Numbered from the stretch's first letter, positions 1 through 14,900 are shown. The stretch is DNA of 64,000 nt from Cladocopium goreaui (GCA_947184155.2 CAMXCT020001475.1:47408-111407), one strand, 5' to 3'. The notes: a model not told the origin generated them from the sequence alone. A program made the numbers and translations.

Positions 1-480
1 TCATGTTAACCGAATCCATCTAAATTGACCCATGACGCCCAAAGTTCCCGCAGATGAATTCAATGAACGCCGCTTAAAATGCGGGTTGGAATTCAATAAC
101 ATTTTAGGATAATAGCTTTGTTGATGACTCTTTGTTGCTACAAAGCAATCCAACACTCTGTGACCGATTGTGACCGATTGCCGATTGAAAACAAATCAGT
201 GCTTCCCAGCTTCCCACTTGCCCCTGACTCATTGATGTTGACGTAGCGCGGCATAGAAGTTGAAACAACAAGTTGTTTTTTCCCGAATGCGTAGCAAGGG
301 TTCCCGTTTCACTCTGGGGGTCTGGGGGTTGAGGGTGTGTTCGCTCGACGTTGCCCAACCGTCTGCAACCGCTCGCAACCGTCCGCAACCGTCCGAAACC
401 GTCCGCGCGATCCCGGTATGGCCGTGCCTATGGTAAGCTTGGCAAAAGGGGTCGCTTTTGGAGGTTTCACATGTGGCGTT
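1..480. other. No gene recognised
   Basis: It contains short direct repeats (tgtgaccgattgtgaccgattg near 161; gcaaccgtccgcaaccgtcc near 376). Probably intron or upstream sequence of the CAND1 gene. Confidence 0.5.
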
Positions 481-1155
481 GCTTTGTTTCGCGTGGCAGA
501 CGTGGCACTTCGTGACATTCAGACACATTTGGTAACGTGTTGAAAGTCGTTTTGTGTGGCAGGCGCAATACTTTAGTGTCGTTTTCAGAAGATGGGGTGC
601 ATTTTTCGTGGCAAGCACAGCACTTTGGACACGTCCATCGTCATTTTGCGTGGCAGGCGCAGCACTTTAGATGTGTCGTGTTGCCTGTTTTTTGCGAATC
701 GCATTGTCAGGGCTGCGTCAAGTGGCGACAAGGTGCAAGTTCCGTGGCAGGCGTGGCATTTTGTGAGATGTGCTGAGACTTGAGAAGAATTTTCAGGCTC
801 TAAGGAAAAACTCGTAGGAAAACGTAGAGTTCGAAGCTACAAAGTAGGAAAATTGGAGGAAGTCTCGCACGAAATGCTCGTTTTGATGCTCCCACGTGTC
901 TCGTCTCGAGTCCCTGGTTTTCCTGTGGCCTCGCCGTGTCTATGAGGGAAGCTGCAAAACCTCTCCTTTCAGAAGGTTTCCAAGCAGGTTGTCATGTCGT
1001 TTTGTGTGGCAGGCGTGGCACTTCGTGACATTTAGACGTGTTTGATAGCGTGTTGAAAGTCGTTTTATGTGGCAGGCGCAATACTTTAGTGTCCTTTTCA
1101 GAAGATGAGGTGCATTTTTCGTGGCAAGCGCAGCACTTTGGACGTGTCCATCGAC
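481..1155. repeat. GTGGCAGGCG repeat family, duplicated block
   Basis: A block at about 481-636 is repeated at about 994-1150 at high similarity (gtgttgaaagtcgtttt, ggcaggcgcaatactttagt, gtgcatttttcgtggcaagc). Within each, a looser unit of about 45-50 bp built on cgtggcaggcg and cactt recurs. The same family occurs inverted at 46.48-46.96 kb. Confidence 0.75.
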
Positions 1156-1177
1156 ACTCCACCCTTTAAACTTCACA

Positions 1178-2930
1178 CGCCACACTTTACATTCCCCACT
1201 TTACAATCTACACTTTACACTCTATACAGTCTATACACTTTACACTCCACACTCTACACTCCACACTGTATACTCCACACTCCACACTCCACACTCTACA
1301 CTTTACACTCCACACTCCACACTTTACAATTTACACTTTGCACTCTACACTCTACACTTTATGCTCCACACTCCACACTCTCTAGTCTTTACACTCCACA
1401 CTCTCTAGTCTTTGAACTCCACACTTTACACTTTATGCTCCACACTTTACACCCCACACTTTACAATTTACACTTTACACTCCACACTTTACACTCCACA
1501 CTCCACACTTTACAATTTACACTTTACACTCCACACTCTACACTCTACACTTTACACTTTACACTCCACACTCTACACTCCGCACTCCGCACTCTCTACA
1601 CTTTACACTCCACACTTTACACTCCACACTCCACACTTTACAATTTACACTTTACAATCCACACTTTACACTCCACACTTTACACTCGAGACTCCACACT
1701 CCAGACTCGACACTTTACACTCCACACTCTACATTTTACACTCTACGCTTTACAATTTACAAATCACACTTTACATTCCACACTCCACACTCTACACTCC
1801 ACACTTTACACTTTACACTCCACACTTTACACTCCACACTATACACTATACACTATACACTTTACACTCCACACTTTACACTTTTCACTCTAAACTTTAC
1901 ACTCTACACTTTACACTCCACACTCTACACTCCACACTCTACACTCCACACTCCACACTTCACACTCCACACTCCACACTCTGCACTTTATACTCCACGC
2001 TCAACACTTTACACTTTACACTCCACACTTTACATTCCAGACTTTACACTCTACACTTTACACTCTACATTTTACACTCCGCACTCTGCACTTAACACTC
2101 CACACTCCACACTCTGCACTTTACACTCCACCCACCACGCTCCACACTCTATGCTTTACACTCCACACTCCGCACTTTACAATTTACACTTTACTTTCCC
2201 CATCTTTCCACACTTTACACTTTACACTCCACACTCTACACTCCACACTTCACACTCCACACTCTCTACACTTCACACTTCACACTCCACACTCTACATT
2301 TTACACTCTACGCTTTGCAATTTACAAGATCACACTTTACACTCCACACTCCACACTCTACACTCCACACTTTACACTCCACACTCCACGCTTTATACTC
2401 CACACTCTACACTCCACACTCCACAATTTACAAATCACACTTTACACTCCACACTCTACACTCCACACTTTACACTTTACACTCCACACTCTGCACTGCA
2501 CACTCTACACTTTACACTCCACACTTTACACTCCACACTCCACACTTTACGCTTTACGCTCCACACTTTACACTCCACATTCCACACTTTACACTTTACA
2601 CTCCACACTTTACACTCGAGACTCCACACTCTACACTTTACACTCTACACTTTACACTCCACACTCCACACTTTACAATTTACACTCTACACTTTACACT
2701 CCACACTTTACACTCCACAGTCCACAGTCTCTACGCTTTACACTCCACACCACAGTCTCTACGCTTTACACTCCACACTTTACACTCCACACTTTACACT
2801 TTGCGCTGCACACTCTACACTCTAGCATCCACACTCCACACTCTACGCTCCACACTCCACACTTTGCACTCCACAGTCCGCACTTTGCACTCCACCCTCT
2901 TCCACATTCCACAGTCTACAGAGCACTGGT
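1178..2930. repeat. ACACT minisatellite, about 1.75 kb
   Basis: The tract is made of variants of tttacactccacac with ctctacac. It generates long Leu/His/Thr open frames in several registers, which are artefacts. A shorter relative is at 46,370-46,455. Confidence 0.95.
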
Positions 2931-4921
2931 ACGGCAACAGGGGAAACATGCACAAAAATGTTCAATTAACTTGTTTTACAAAAAGTGGTCTACGTGACTG
3001 CATTCGGGTTCGTGGGCCGCATCTGGTTTTTTTGCCTGGCAGAGGCAGCATGAGAAGACAACTCTGAACTTGAGGGTACGGGGGTGAAGTCCCAAAAAAG
3101 GCCATGAACATATGCATGCTAGTTTCTTTCAGGGAGGGATGTCTTTTTGCAAGTCAAGCGCACATTTCTAGAGCGTGTGTACATGTGCCTGTAGCACCAT
3201 CAAGGTGCCAGCATGGACTTCCCAGGCAATAGCCAAACAGACAGGGGACAACGCAAGACACACGTATGATAGGATTGCTGTACAAGCATCACAACGCATC
3301 ACTATACTGTACAATACTACGTGCTACACTTGTTAAAAGACTTTTCGAGACCTTACGAAGCATTTTTGAACTTCTACGTATTTTTCCTACTTTTGAGTCT
3401 TTTGAGTGTGGGTTTTCGAATGCAGCTTTGTTTTGCCCGTTCAGATTGTGCATTCTTGACAACAAGCCGAGAACAAGTCTATACATTGGAACAAGACGGC
3501 ATAGCGGCATGTTTTCCATGTGCACACACATCAATAGATGGTGCTGTGCTGGTTTCGAGTCGCTACAAACTAACAGCACAGTCTCAAGTTGAATAGAGTG
3601 TTCTTTTTTGTAGTACATTGTCAGGCATCTAAAAACATATTGAGTGGTAAGCGTGTGTACATTATTTGTGGATCCAGTATGGTAGTTGTCCTGGTCGTTG
3701 TCATCGTCGTCATCATCGTCGTCATCGTCGTGGTCATGGTCGCGGTTGCGGACGTGGTTCTGGTTCTAGTTGTTGCTGCTGCTGCTGCTGTTGTTGTTGT
3801 TGTTGCTGTTGGAACATGGTCTGCACCATGTGAGGCACCTAGCTGAAAACTTTGTTCAAGCCACTATGTACCAGCAGCTTGCCACAGAGCTATGTCTGCC
3901 ACCAAGAGACTTTGAAACATGCGGAGTCAAGGCTTGGCATAGCTCTGGTGGACAGTGATAGTGATGGTGGTGCAACCCTGCCTTGCAACCCTGCCTTGAA
4001 GCGAGCAGCGCGGCTTCCTGTCTGAGGCCCTTTGTTTCTTTCTTGCTGTTCTGACACCTACTACAAGTCCATTGCGCAGGCGGGGGTAATCTTCGCACAA
4101 ACGAGCTGCATGTTTCCTTCCAACAGCTGTGCATGTAGCTGGGATTAGCTTGGCGAGGGGTCCCGACTACAATGGATTTGGGGGTGCTGTGGGGCAGCTC
4201 CGGTTCAGGTTCTGAAAGGTTGCAGGCTTCTGGAAGTTACGAAAGAGTATATATAGGTCTAATTATTAGACGGTCTAATCTAAGTTCACTGTTAGGTGTT
4301 CCGGTTAGGGAACTTGCTGCTGCTCGCAGCTCTCGTTCTTGGACCCACCGCTATCTCTCCTTTCCGGTGGTCTGAAGTGTGTTGTTCAAGGGGATGCAGC
4401 GAATAATGTTGCTCTGTCAGAGAGCCGTTTTGCCCTGGAGCTTGCCATGGATTGAAGAATTTGAGAATTCTTTTGCATTACCTCCATCCTACAGATCGTA
4501 CTCCTTGATTGTAGTGTTGAAGCCAGTTCAACTTGAAGGCACTTCGTGCAATCGGCGCCTATGTTTACACGCTCAGGCATGATTTGAGACAGGACTGCAA
4601 TTGACCCTGTCACAGACTGGGAGACACAGGCAGACACACTCCTATAGTTCTGGCCCTTTGTTTCTGAGAGGCCGACTCCTGAGCAAACAAGCACAGAGCT
4701 CAAGGAGATGATACCTGTCTTCGAGGCGCCATGTTTTCAGGTGCTATTTTTGAATGAACTTCAAAAGGCTGCAGCCAAGAGCGCCCATTATCCATCATGT
4801 AGAAAAGATTTGATTAAAGACAAACATCTTGTGGGAAAGTGTGAGAAAGTCCTCAGAAACCCTCCAAAGTTTGCTGAAACTTCTGGATGATTTACACCTC
4901 GAGCGTCATGGAGCTGCGCAG
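2931..4921 (+). other. Probable CAND1 intron or 5' region, no exon recognised
   Basis: It includes a GTC/GTT/GCT trinucleotide tract at 3680-3812 (Val-rich frame, an artefact). I found no confident exon before 4922. Confidence 0.5.
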
Positions 4922-4981
4922 GTGCTGAAAGCGAAGCTTCTTGCCACTGACATTGACCAGGAGGCCGAAGCCAATGCCCAG
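4922..4981 (+). CDS. CAND1: CAND1 exon, first one visible
   Basis: The 20 codons read VLKAKLL, then ATDIDQEAEANAQ, and join in frame to VKESALECLG at 16936. This corresponds to the human CAND1 stretch around NQDQDQEVKECAI. The acceptor is gcgcag at 4916-4921. The following intron begins ATACTT, neither GT, GC nor GA, and is about 12 kb long because it contains the copia element. No convincing upstream CAND1 exon was found in 1-4921. Confidence 0.75.
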
Positions 4982-7900
4982 ATACTTCCCTCGGCTGCAG
5001 TGTGCATGACGTACGCATATGAATATGGAATTATATATATTATATTATATATAGATGTAACATATAATTCATACATGTGTTCAGGCAACACAAGATAATA
5101 TAAATTATGTATCATTTGTATATATACATTCATACATACATACGTACATACAATATATATATACATACTGTATATATGGTCTCGTGTTCCGTGTTCCTAC
5201 CCCCCCAATGATATGGGGCCTCAGGTAGCACTCCCTTCCATTCTATTTGCAAGCTATTGGCAGCATTTCTGAGATCCAGCCTCGTATTTGCTAGGTCTTT
5301 GCAGCATTTCTGACTACCGGCCTCGCAATTACTAGGTACATGCTACGTTTTAGACACGTAGCACACATAATCCCTCAAAGTACCTACGTGCTAACTATAG
5401 TCATATATACATATGCTATGATTCTACTTCCTATTTACTACCTGTGTACTCTCACAACACTACATGTGACTACCGGTACCTACGCAATTACTAGGTACAT
5501 GCTACGTTTTAGACACGTAGCACACATAATCCCTCAAAGTACCTACGTGCTAACTATAGTCATATATACATATGCTATGATTCTACTTCCTATTTACTAC
5601 CTGTGTACTCTCACAACACTACATGTGTCTAACATATACCGTACCTACCATACATTCCAATGATACCATCCATACCATACATACCATACGAACTTTGACC
5701 ACGCATACCATACCTATCATACATACATACCACACATACCATACATATGAAACATAATTACCACACCTACCATACATACAATACCAAACATACATGCCAT
5801 ACATACCATACCTACCTTAAATTCCATACCCATCATAGCCATACATACCATACAGGCCATACATACTGTCAAATCAAACATACCACACTCAACAGGCTTA
5901 CATACCATACCTACCATCCATACAATACCAACCATGCATGCGATACATACCATACCTACCATACATACCATACATTCCAAACATGCCATACCAGGCCAAC
6001 CACACACACACACACCATACATACCGTCATATCAAACATACCATACCCAACATACTTACATACCACCCCTACCATCCATACAATACCAACCATACCAATC
6101 ATACATGCCATACATACCATACCTGCCATACATACACAAACCATACATTCCAAACAAACCATACATACCACACCAACCATACATGCCAAACATACCATAC
6201 ATATCAAACATACCGTACATGAGATAATTACATACCATACTCACCATAGTCACCATACCCGCGATGCCATATATTGTCATACATACATTGCACCCCCCCG
6301 CACCACACACCCCGCACCACACCCCCCCCGCCACACCACAGGGCGGAGGGGGACACTACCACACCCCCACCACACCGTGACCATGGCCGGGGGGGTGAGG
6401 TAGGAATCCCCAGTATTTAGGGTCCCTGGATCTAAGCTAGAAAACTATGAGCACTTGTGGTCAACAGTCGGAGCGCAGCACCTTTCTGTAGCTATGCTAG
6501 CAAGTCTTGAGCCTTGAGCCACGGTGTGGCGCAGTGGATGATGTAAATTAAAGTGAGCATGTCACATGGTATGCAAACTGTAAATGCATTGTGTAGACAC
6601 GTCCCCAAAAGTAGGTTACAAAACAGACGCAGATTTTCTTCGTGTCGTAACATGCAGCAAAATTTTTGCCCTTGCAGAAGAACCGCTCAGCTTATGCTCT
6701 GCTGTGAAGCGTGTCTGTAGACACACGAAAAAGCTGCTACTGGCCGTGAATTCGGCTCGTATTCCTTTCAAAAATGCCGCTTTGTTATTTTGGTTTCGCG
6801 CCGTGAATCGGCTAATATTCAAAGTCCCATACCGAATGTGTATCGATAAAGATGCAATTCATTTTGTCTTCTCTGCCATGTCGGTTGGTTGAAGTATATT
6901 GAGTCTTCTGGGAATTGCGGCACCATGCCGATCCATGTGCCGTCTGCATTTCTATGCCAACGCTCATAAGGCAACTGATAGCCAGGCACGTACTCTACGG
7001 AAGAGTTGCGCTGGTTGTATCTGTAATATGGTTGCTGGTAGTACTTAGTAACCCTGACCGTGATGTCGGTTCTGATAGGGTTCGCGAGGAGGCTGCTGGC
7101 CGTATTGCTGTTGATAACCTTGATTCAGCCAGGCGGCTCCTGTACCTTGAGTTGGTTGGCGATACTGTTGTTGCTGGCGGCCAGTGTTGTTCCAATGCGC
7201 TCCTCTGGAGTGGCCCTCGCCAGTACGGCTTCTGGTTCTTTTTCCTTGTGGTGTTGCTGATCGCTGACGGAATATGACATGCCAATTGCACTAGATGATT
7301 CGACATTCCACAAAGTTACTGGTGAACCATCAATCAACCTTGGCGCAGAGAATGATGCAGTGTTTCTACAGGTCTTCTGGTCTTGAGACAGTAAACACCA
7401 TTGAGAATCATCGATGACTAAGTCATTGTAATCCAGTGTCAGGAATGGTATAATCTGTATCTTCTTCAGGTTCTTTTTCTTCTTCTTGTTCCTGTTGATC
7501 TGGAGAGTCCGGTTGCGGACCATTCTCAGGCATAGGTTCATGATTGAAGGGTTCATCTCCATCGAGCGGAAGTGTCGGTGGACCATGATGCCCTGATGGA
7601 CCTGCATCTGGATCAGGCTCGTCATCATCAAAGTCATCGGGTACAGCAACGTCCTTGGGGTTTCTTAGGCGATTTCTTCGCATTAGAAACAGTAGGTGCG
7701 ACTACAACGGGTTGTTTGGTCGCGTTTGGTGTAACTGATGGCTGTGTATCACCCCCCAAATGGTTGTTAGGATGAAATTGGGATGAAGACGACGCAGGCA
7801 TTTGCGATGGTCGAGCCTTAGTAGCAAGTGGTATCGGTGGATCATCAGGTGGTCTCTTGGTGCTATCTGTCCTGGGTGTATCTTCAAAGTTCGATGGAAT

Positions 7901-10900
7901 AATTGTGTTTGGTACTATCACCGTGTCTGATGCGACAGGTATGGCATTGGCTCCGGAAAACGGTGGTTGTGGATGATCTGGTGGTGATGATGGATAAGGT
8001 GGTAAATTTGGTGGGTCATCTTGTGGTGAATGCATGTCCTCATCTGGTGAGTCATCGTTTGGTCTTGGTGGTGATTGAAATGGTGTGTGAAACGGATCAT
8101 CATCATTAGGTGGATAGCCGGGTTTCGGCGTATGTGGATCACCAGGCATAGGTTCATCTGGTGGATGTGGTGATGATGGTGGTGTGTCAAATGTTTCAGG
8201 ATTGTTATTTTTCTGTTGGTCATTGTCAGGCCGTGGTGGAAGACCCGGTGTTCTGTTCGGGTATGTTGTTGTCGTTGTGATCAGATGGTATCTTGCCATC
8301 GTTATTCCAAAAAAATGGCGGACCATTGACTTGCAATTAATTGTGAGATATCTCTTGGATGAAGTCGGAGAAAAGCATGTGACATATCCTTTTTCCTCCA
8401 AAGAATGAGTACGCCATTTGTGTGAGTGTAGTTGACACGTAATGCTTGAAAGCTACCGCGAAACATTGCTGCATTGTCAAACGCGAAGTACTTAAGTACA
8501 CCTGCCTGACGTGTGAAACATCTTGTTGTGCTTTGATCTGAACAGGGTGATAGACATTATCTGATGGTAGAGCATTTATGCGATTGAGTAAGCATCGCGT
8601 GTAATAGTCACGCACTGGAAGACCTTGTTCGTACAAGTCAGCTGAGAAAAAACAAGAGAGCGGGTAGTCATGGGGGGCGAGGTTGTGAAAGTCCTGATTT
8701 TGTTATATTAGTCACTAGATTCATAATTACATCAGTCATTACATTAATCATTATATTAATCATTATAATATTCATTATATAAGTCATTAAATGAATCATT
8801 AGATTAATCATTTTATTTATCATGATATTAATCACTATATTAGTCATTAAATGTATGTAAAATCATTATAATAGTCATTTTATAAACCATTCAAAGAATC
8901 ATTCAATTTAATCACTTTTTTTTCATTCTATGAGCCAATTATATCATTCTATTTATCATTCATTAATCATGGTATTAATCGTTATATTAGCCAATAAATG
9001 AAAAATAATATCAGCCATTACATAAATCATTATATTAATCATTTTATTAGTCATTAAATGAATCTTGAAATGAATCATTATATTTATCATGAAATGAATC
9101 ATTATTTTAGTCATTGTACAGAAAGTTATACTAACCATTAAATTAATCATTAAATGAATCATCATATTTTAAAAATCATTATATTAGTCATTTTATTAAT
9201 CATTATATTAGTCATTCAAATTAATCATTATATTATTCATTATACTAGTCATTGAATTAATCTTTTTACTATTCATGATATTCATCATTTTATTCATCAT
9301 GATATGAATCATATTAGTCATTGTATTAGTCATTTTACTAATCATTTTAATATTCATTATACTAGTCATTGTATTTGTCATTAAATTAATCATGTTATTA
9401 ATCATGAAAAATACATATATAATCATTATATTAGTCATTATATTAGCCATTTTATTTATTGTTACAATAATCATTAAATTAATCATGATAATAACCATGA
9501 AATTAATCATTATATCAATCATGAAAATCATCATTATATTATATTAATCATTATATTAATCATTTCTTTAATCATTCAATTAATCAATATATAAATATTA
9601 TCATGATATTAGTCATTATATAAGTCATTAAATTACTCATAGTATAAATTAATTATGTTCATCATTATAATAGTCACTATTTTAATCATTTCATTAATCA
9701 CTATATATTCAACATTATATTTATCATAAAATTAATCATTACATTACGCGTTGTTTACATTTATATATTCATTGAATTAATCATTATATAAATCATTATA
9801 TAAACCATTAATTTAATCATTATATCAATCATCATAATCACAACTATATTAATCATGAAGTTAATCATTTTATATTAATCATCACATTAATCATAATAGT
9901 ACTCATTAAATTTGTCATTATATAAGTCATTAAATGACCCATTAGATAAATCATTATATTTATCATGATTTGAATCATGATATTAATCATGATAATAATC
10001 AGTATATTAATCATTATATTAGTCATTATATAAGTCATAAAAAGAATCATTAAACAATATTTATCATCCTATGAATCATGTTATTTATCATTCTATTAGT
10101 CAATAATTTCAAAATTATATCAGCCATTACATAAATCATTATATTAACCATTATATTAGTCATTATATGAGTCATGAAATGAATCATGATATTTATCATT
10201 ATATGAATCATTATAATAATCATTTTCTTAATAACTATATTAGTCAGTGTATTAGTCATTATATTAATCATTGCACTAATCGTTATTTGAATCATGATTA
10301 TAATCATGATATTGATCATTTTATTAATCATTGTATTAATCATTATATGAATCATTATGTTAATCATTTTATTAAGCATGAAAATCATAATTATAACAAT
10401 GATTACATTGATCATTATATTAGTCATTTGTTGAACCATGATATTATTTATTAAATAAACCGTGATATATATATATAAAATCATTATATTAGTCATGATA
10501 TAAGTCATTAAATGAAGTTTGGTTTTCCATGTTTTTTTTGCAATTTGGCCTGGGGGGCGCAGGTGTGCAAATGGTAGAAACGCACATTTTTTGAGAGGTA
10601 CTGTGATGAAAGCATATTCACATGAAAAACATGCAAAAAAAACTATGTTTTTTTTAACAAAAAAACGAAAAAAAACAAAAAACACAAAAAGTTCAGACCC
10701 ATGGGCAAAGTCTGGGGAGAGGCCTGGCTGGGGACATGGGTCTGAACTTTTTTTTTGTTTTTCCATAGTTTTTTGCAGTTTGGCCAAAACCTCGAGAAAA
10801 CCCCCCCAAAAAAAAATCAAAAAGTTCAGACCCATGGGCAAGGTCTGGGGAGAGGCCTGGCTGGGGACATGGGTCTGAACTTTTTTTTTTGTTTTTTTTT

Positions 10901-11500
10901 TGTTTTTCCATGGTTTTTTGCAATTTAGCCAAAACTTCGAGAAAACAAAAAAAACAAAAAAAAACAAAAAGTTCAGACCCATGGGCAAGGTCTGGGGAGA
11001 GGCCTGGCTGGGGACATGGGTCTGAACTTTTTTTTTTGTTTTTTGGTTTTTCCATGGTTTTTTGCAGCTTGGCCAAAACCTCGAGAAAACAAAAAAAAAC
11101 AAAAAAAAACAAAAAGTTCAGACCCATGGGCAAAGTCTGGGGAGAGGCCTGGCTGGGGACATGGGTCTGAACTTTTTTTTTTTGATTTTTTTGTTTTTCC
11201 ATGGTTTTTTGCAGTTTGGCCAAAACCTCGAGAAAACCAAAAAAACAAAAAAAACAAAAAGTTCAGACCCATGGGCAAGGTCTGGGGAGAGGCCTGGCAG
11301 GGGACATGGGTCTGAACTTTTTTTTTTTTGTTTTTCCATTGTTTTTTTCAGTTTGGCCAAAACCTCGAGAAAACCAAAAAAACAAAAAAAAACAAAAAAA
11401 NNNNNNNNNNNNNNNNNNNNNNNNNNNNNNNNNNNNNNNNNNNNNNNNNNNNNNNNNNNNNNNNNNNNNNNNNNNNNNNNNNNNNNNNNNNNNNNNNNNN

Positions 11501-11536
<36 letters not shown>

Positions 11537-11747
11537 TGGTAGTGGTAGTGGTAGTGGTAGTGGTAGTGGTAGTGGTAGTGGTAGTGGTAGTGGTAGTTGT
11601 AGTAGTAGTAGTTGTAGTAGTTGTAGTAGTTGTAGTAGTTGTAGTAGTAGTAGTAGCAGTAGTAGTAGTAGTAGTACTCGTCGTAGTACTCGTCGTAGTA
11701 GTCGTCGTCGTCGTAGTCGTCGTAGTCGTAGTCGTAGTCGTAGTCGT

Positions 11748-11779
<32 letters not shown>

Positions 11780-11919
11780 TAGTCGTAGTAGTAGTAGTAG
11801 TAGTAGAAGTAGCAGTAGTAGTAGTAGTCGTCGTAGTAGTAGTAGTCGTTGTAGTAGTCGTAGTCGTAGTCGTAGTCGTAGTCGTAGTCGTAGTCGTAGT
11901 CGTAGTCGTCGTAGTCGTC

Positions 11920-11950
<31 letters not shown>

Positions 11951-11951
11951 C

Positions 11952-11982
<31 letters not shown>

Positions 11983-14900
11983 TCCATTCGGGTCGCTCAT
12001 GCCAAAAGCACACATGTCTAGAGTCCCATAGGTTACGGCATGCTTTGTGAGAAGGCGCTGGAACCATTTTGTGAACAACATTTTTGAGGAAGCTGGGTTT
12101 TCAACAATGACATACCTTCCGTTTTCACGAACAGAGCGACTCTGGCACAGAACTCAACCATTGGAAGATATTTTTCCTCTTTTGATAAGTATCTGCAGGA
12201 TCGCTGATATTTTGTCGTTGACTCCATGGACCACATACCGGTGCCAAGTGAATAATCTTTGGTTGTTGTCGCTCTATGACTTTCATAGCCTTTCGCCGGC
12301 CTTCGGCTGTCAGTAGATTGTAACGTGTTCTCAAATCTATAGGTGTGCCTACTCGAAGTCCCTGCATGGATGCGGGTTCACTGAGCCTTGCAGAACCACT
12401 GAACATCTCCAGAAAATCGATCTTACCTTTAGTGAGTGGTTCCCAAGCATACTGACCATATTGGATTCCTTCTGGTCCTACCAGTGATGCGTCATGCTGC
12501 ATGACGGTGTTGGCAAAGTCTTCAGTTCTGCAGGTGGTCTTCGAGGTCGTTGTGCAGGCATCTTTGGCCGCCATAGCGGCACTTGTGGCCGTATCTTCGG
12601 CACTGGCTAATGCAGCAGGATCGAGAGGTACATCCACATCTTCCACTGGACTGTGATCCTTTCGAATCTTGCTGATATTGACCTTCACAATTCTTGTACC
12701 TAGATCTACTCCAACGATACTTCCATCAATTGAGACCAACGTTCCTTTAATCCATTTTCCTCCATGAGAACCATCTGATTTTATCTTAGATTTATCTTCG
12801 GTCCAGAAATATACCTTATCTCCAGGAAAGAATGGTCCATCACTAAGTTGGAGTTTGCTGGCAATGTCTCTCCGAAGGTCATCAGATTGTTTTGCCTCAA
12901 GAAACTTTCGCATCGCCAGTGACCTTAGCGCTTCAATCAATCTGTGGGCCTCAGTGGTGAGCTGAGCAGGTGTCATGTTTTCAATCGCCGTTATGTCGGC
13001 AGGTCTTCTTCCAAATGCTACTTCAATCGGTGTTACGCCGCCATGTGTTACCATAGTATTCCTTGAGATACATGCTTGTCTCAACAGTTGTTTGTATGTG
13101 ATATTGGCAAGCAATGGATCATCCTTCAAGGAAACAAGCATCAGGGAGACCTGCTTCTTAAGCATACGAATGGCTGCCTCAGCTCGGTTTGGCCATGGAG
13201 TACCTGGTCCTAGGGAGATTGGTCGAATGCTATGCCTGCTATAGTAATCTTCCATTTCATTGCCCATAAAAGCTTGATCAGCAACAATGTATTTTTTGGA
13301 TTCAGCTGATGCGTTTCGAAGTACTCTTGAAGACGTGAAATCGTCACAAGATCTGACCTATTCTGAACAACATAGGCTGTAGTCAAGGAAGTTGCACCAT
13401 CATAAAGAAGGCATTGAAGTTTGGACTGAGGATTGGTTGAAACTTCTCCATGATCAATGAAGGTAAGTTCACCAAAGACTTCACTTCGAATTCCTGATAC
13501 CTTAGCTCTCGAGGGTGCAATCTTAGCCTTGGAGCACGTATCACAGGATTTAGTAATCTGATCATGCTTGTCATAGATTTCCTTTGGCAACTTCAGTGCG
13601 GATGTCCTTCTCTTGAACTGTTCAGTTGACATGTGATAGTGCTTTACATGTAGTTTCAAAAGTTCAGTTGGTGACTGAAGCTTTTCATGAATCCGCTGAA
13701 GTGCAAGTGATAATGTTCCTTTTGGTGAGGGTTACCTTTTTCTCTTCAACCTTGACTTCAACCTTCGGTTCCTGTTTGACCTCTGATTCTTCTTTAGGTT
13801 GAGGATCCCGGCGAGGTCGAACTCCACCTTTGGAACCGGAACTTGGTCCAGATGCTTTCATCGGCTGTTCATCAGGCTGAAAAGGCCCACTGGGTACTTC
13901 TAATTTTGTATCAGGTGAAATGGGTTTCTTGGCATTCTTTTTAGGCATTGCCTTGGCCGGTTTCGGCTCATGGGATGGCATCTTGAATTTCTTGCAGCCT
14001 TCCTTATATGTGGGTGGACAATGCTTACCTTTCACATGCTGGGCATGTAATGTCTTCTGATTGAAAGCTGTACATCGTTTTCCAACTTGGTGTTGCAAGA
14101 GCCATAATGTCAAGAACCGGATGATTGGATGTACTGACCGCAAGAGCGGCGCGTTGCATTCCAAATAGTGGACATGTGAGAAACTCTCCTACAGGAGTGT
14201 GTTCAATGTTCATTCGAAGAGTCCTCATTTGTTCCACAAAGAGGAGGATAGGAACCTTGCCTTTATCAAGGATGTCAATGCACGTAGTAATCCAATGATT
14301 ATGTGCATGATCATTTTGGAAATGAATCACAAGTCTCTCCTTGACAGTGGATTGTTCTCCATTTGCAAATGAAAACTTACTTGACACCAGATATGGTCAC
14401 CCTGTGGATGCTGCTGGCAAGCTGGGACAAGACGATCAATCGCAAAGCGAGAACCCATGGCTCTGGTACAACCTGAATCGAAAATCACATATGTTGGATG
14501 AGAACCAAGATCCACGTATTCACACAGGAGTGCTTGCTGGGCACCATGATCATAATTTAGATATACACACTCTTCCGTACTATCGGATTTGAGTAGGCAA
14601 GTGTGCTGTTCGTTCGGATGCTTGTCACCGGTATGGGTTGCGATGCTCTCTTCAATGGACCGGATGCTCTGAATTCGTTTCCTGCTGAAAACTTGGAAGC
14701 TCTGGTACAGGAGAGACACGAACAAAAACATGTATGGCATGAAGGACATGAGTCCGTGTCCGAAACATCGGAACAAGCAAATAACAGAAAAACAGAACCG
14801 GTTGTTTTGGTCCGTCTGTCCGTCCACTGCAAAATCAAGAAAGCCTTCCGAATGCTTGTCCTCTGCAATGGTCAGTTCCTCAACGGAAGCATAGTAAGAC

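Noticed and set aside
1105..3067. Several 220-260-codon Leu/His/Thr-rich open frames
   Set aside because: They are read-through of the ACACT minisatellite in all registers; no protein composition or start context supports them.
3589..3846. Val-rich hydrophobic ORF that looks like a membrane protein
   Set aside because: GTC/GTT/GCT trinucleotide repeat.
5311..6290. CRISPR-like regular repeats
   Set aside because: Simple tandem or microsatellite repeats without unique spacers, in a eukaryotic intron.
8956..11102. Met/Ile-rich minus-strand ORFs, one of 350 codons
   Set aside because: Produced by the tcat/aatcat satellite and the hairpin array; amino-acid composition is that of the repeat.
11062..12081. 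Long Val, Ser/Arg, Thr, Tyr and Leu open frames on both strands
   Set aside because: Trinucleotide repeat translated through an N gap; not genes, except that the minus-strand start carries the true tail of the methyltransferase-like domain (to about 11985).
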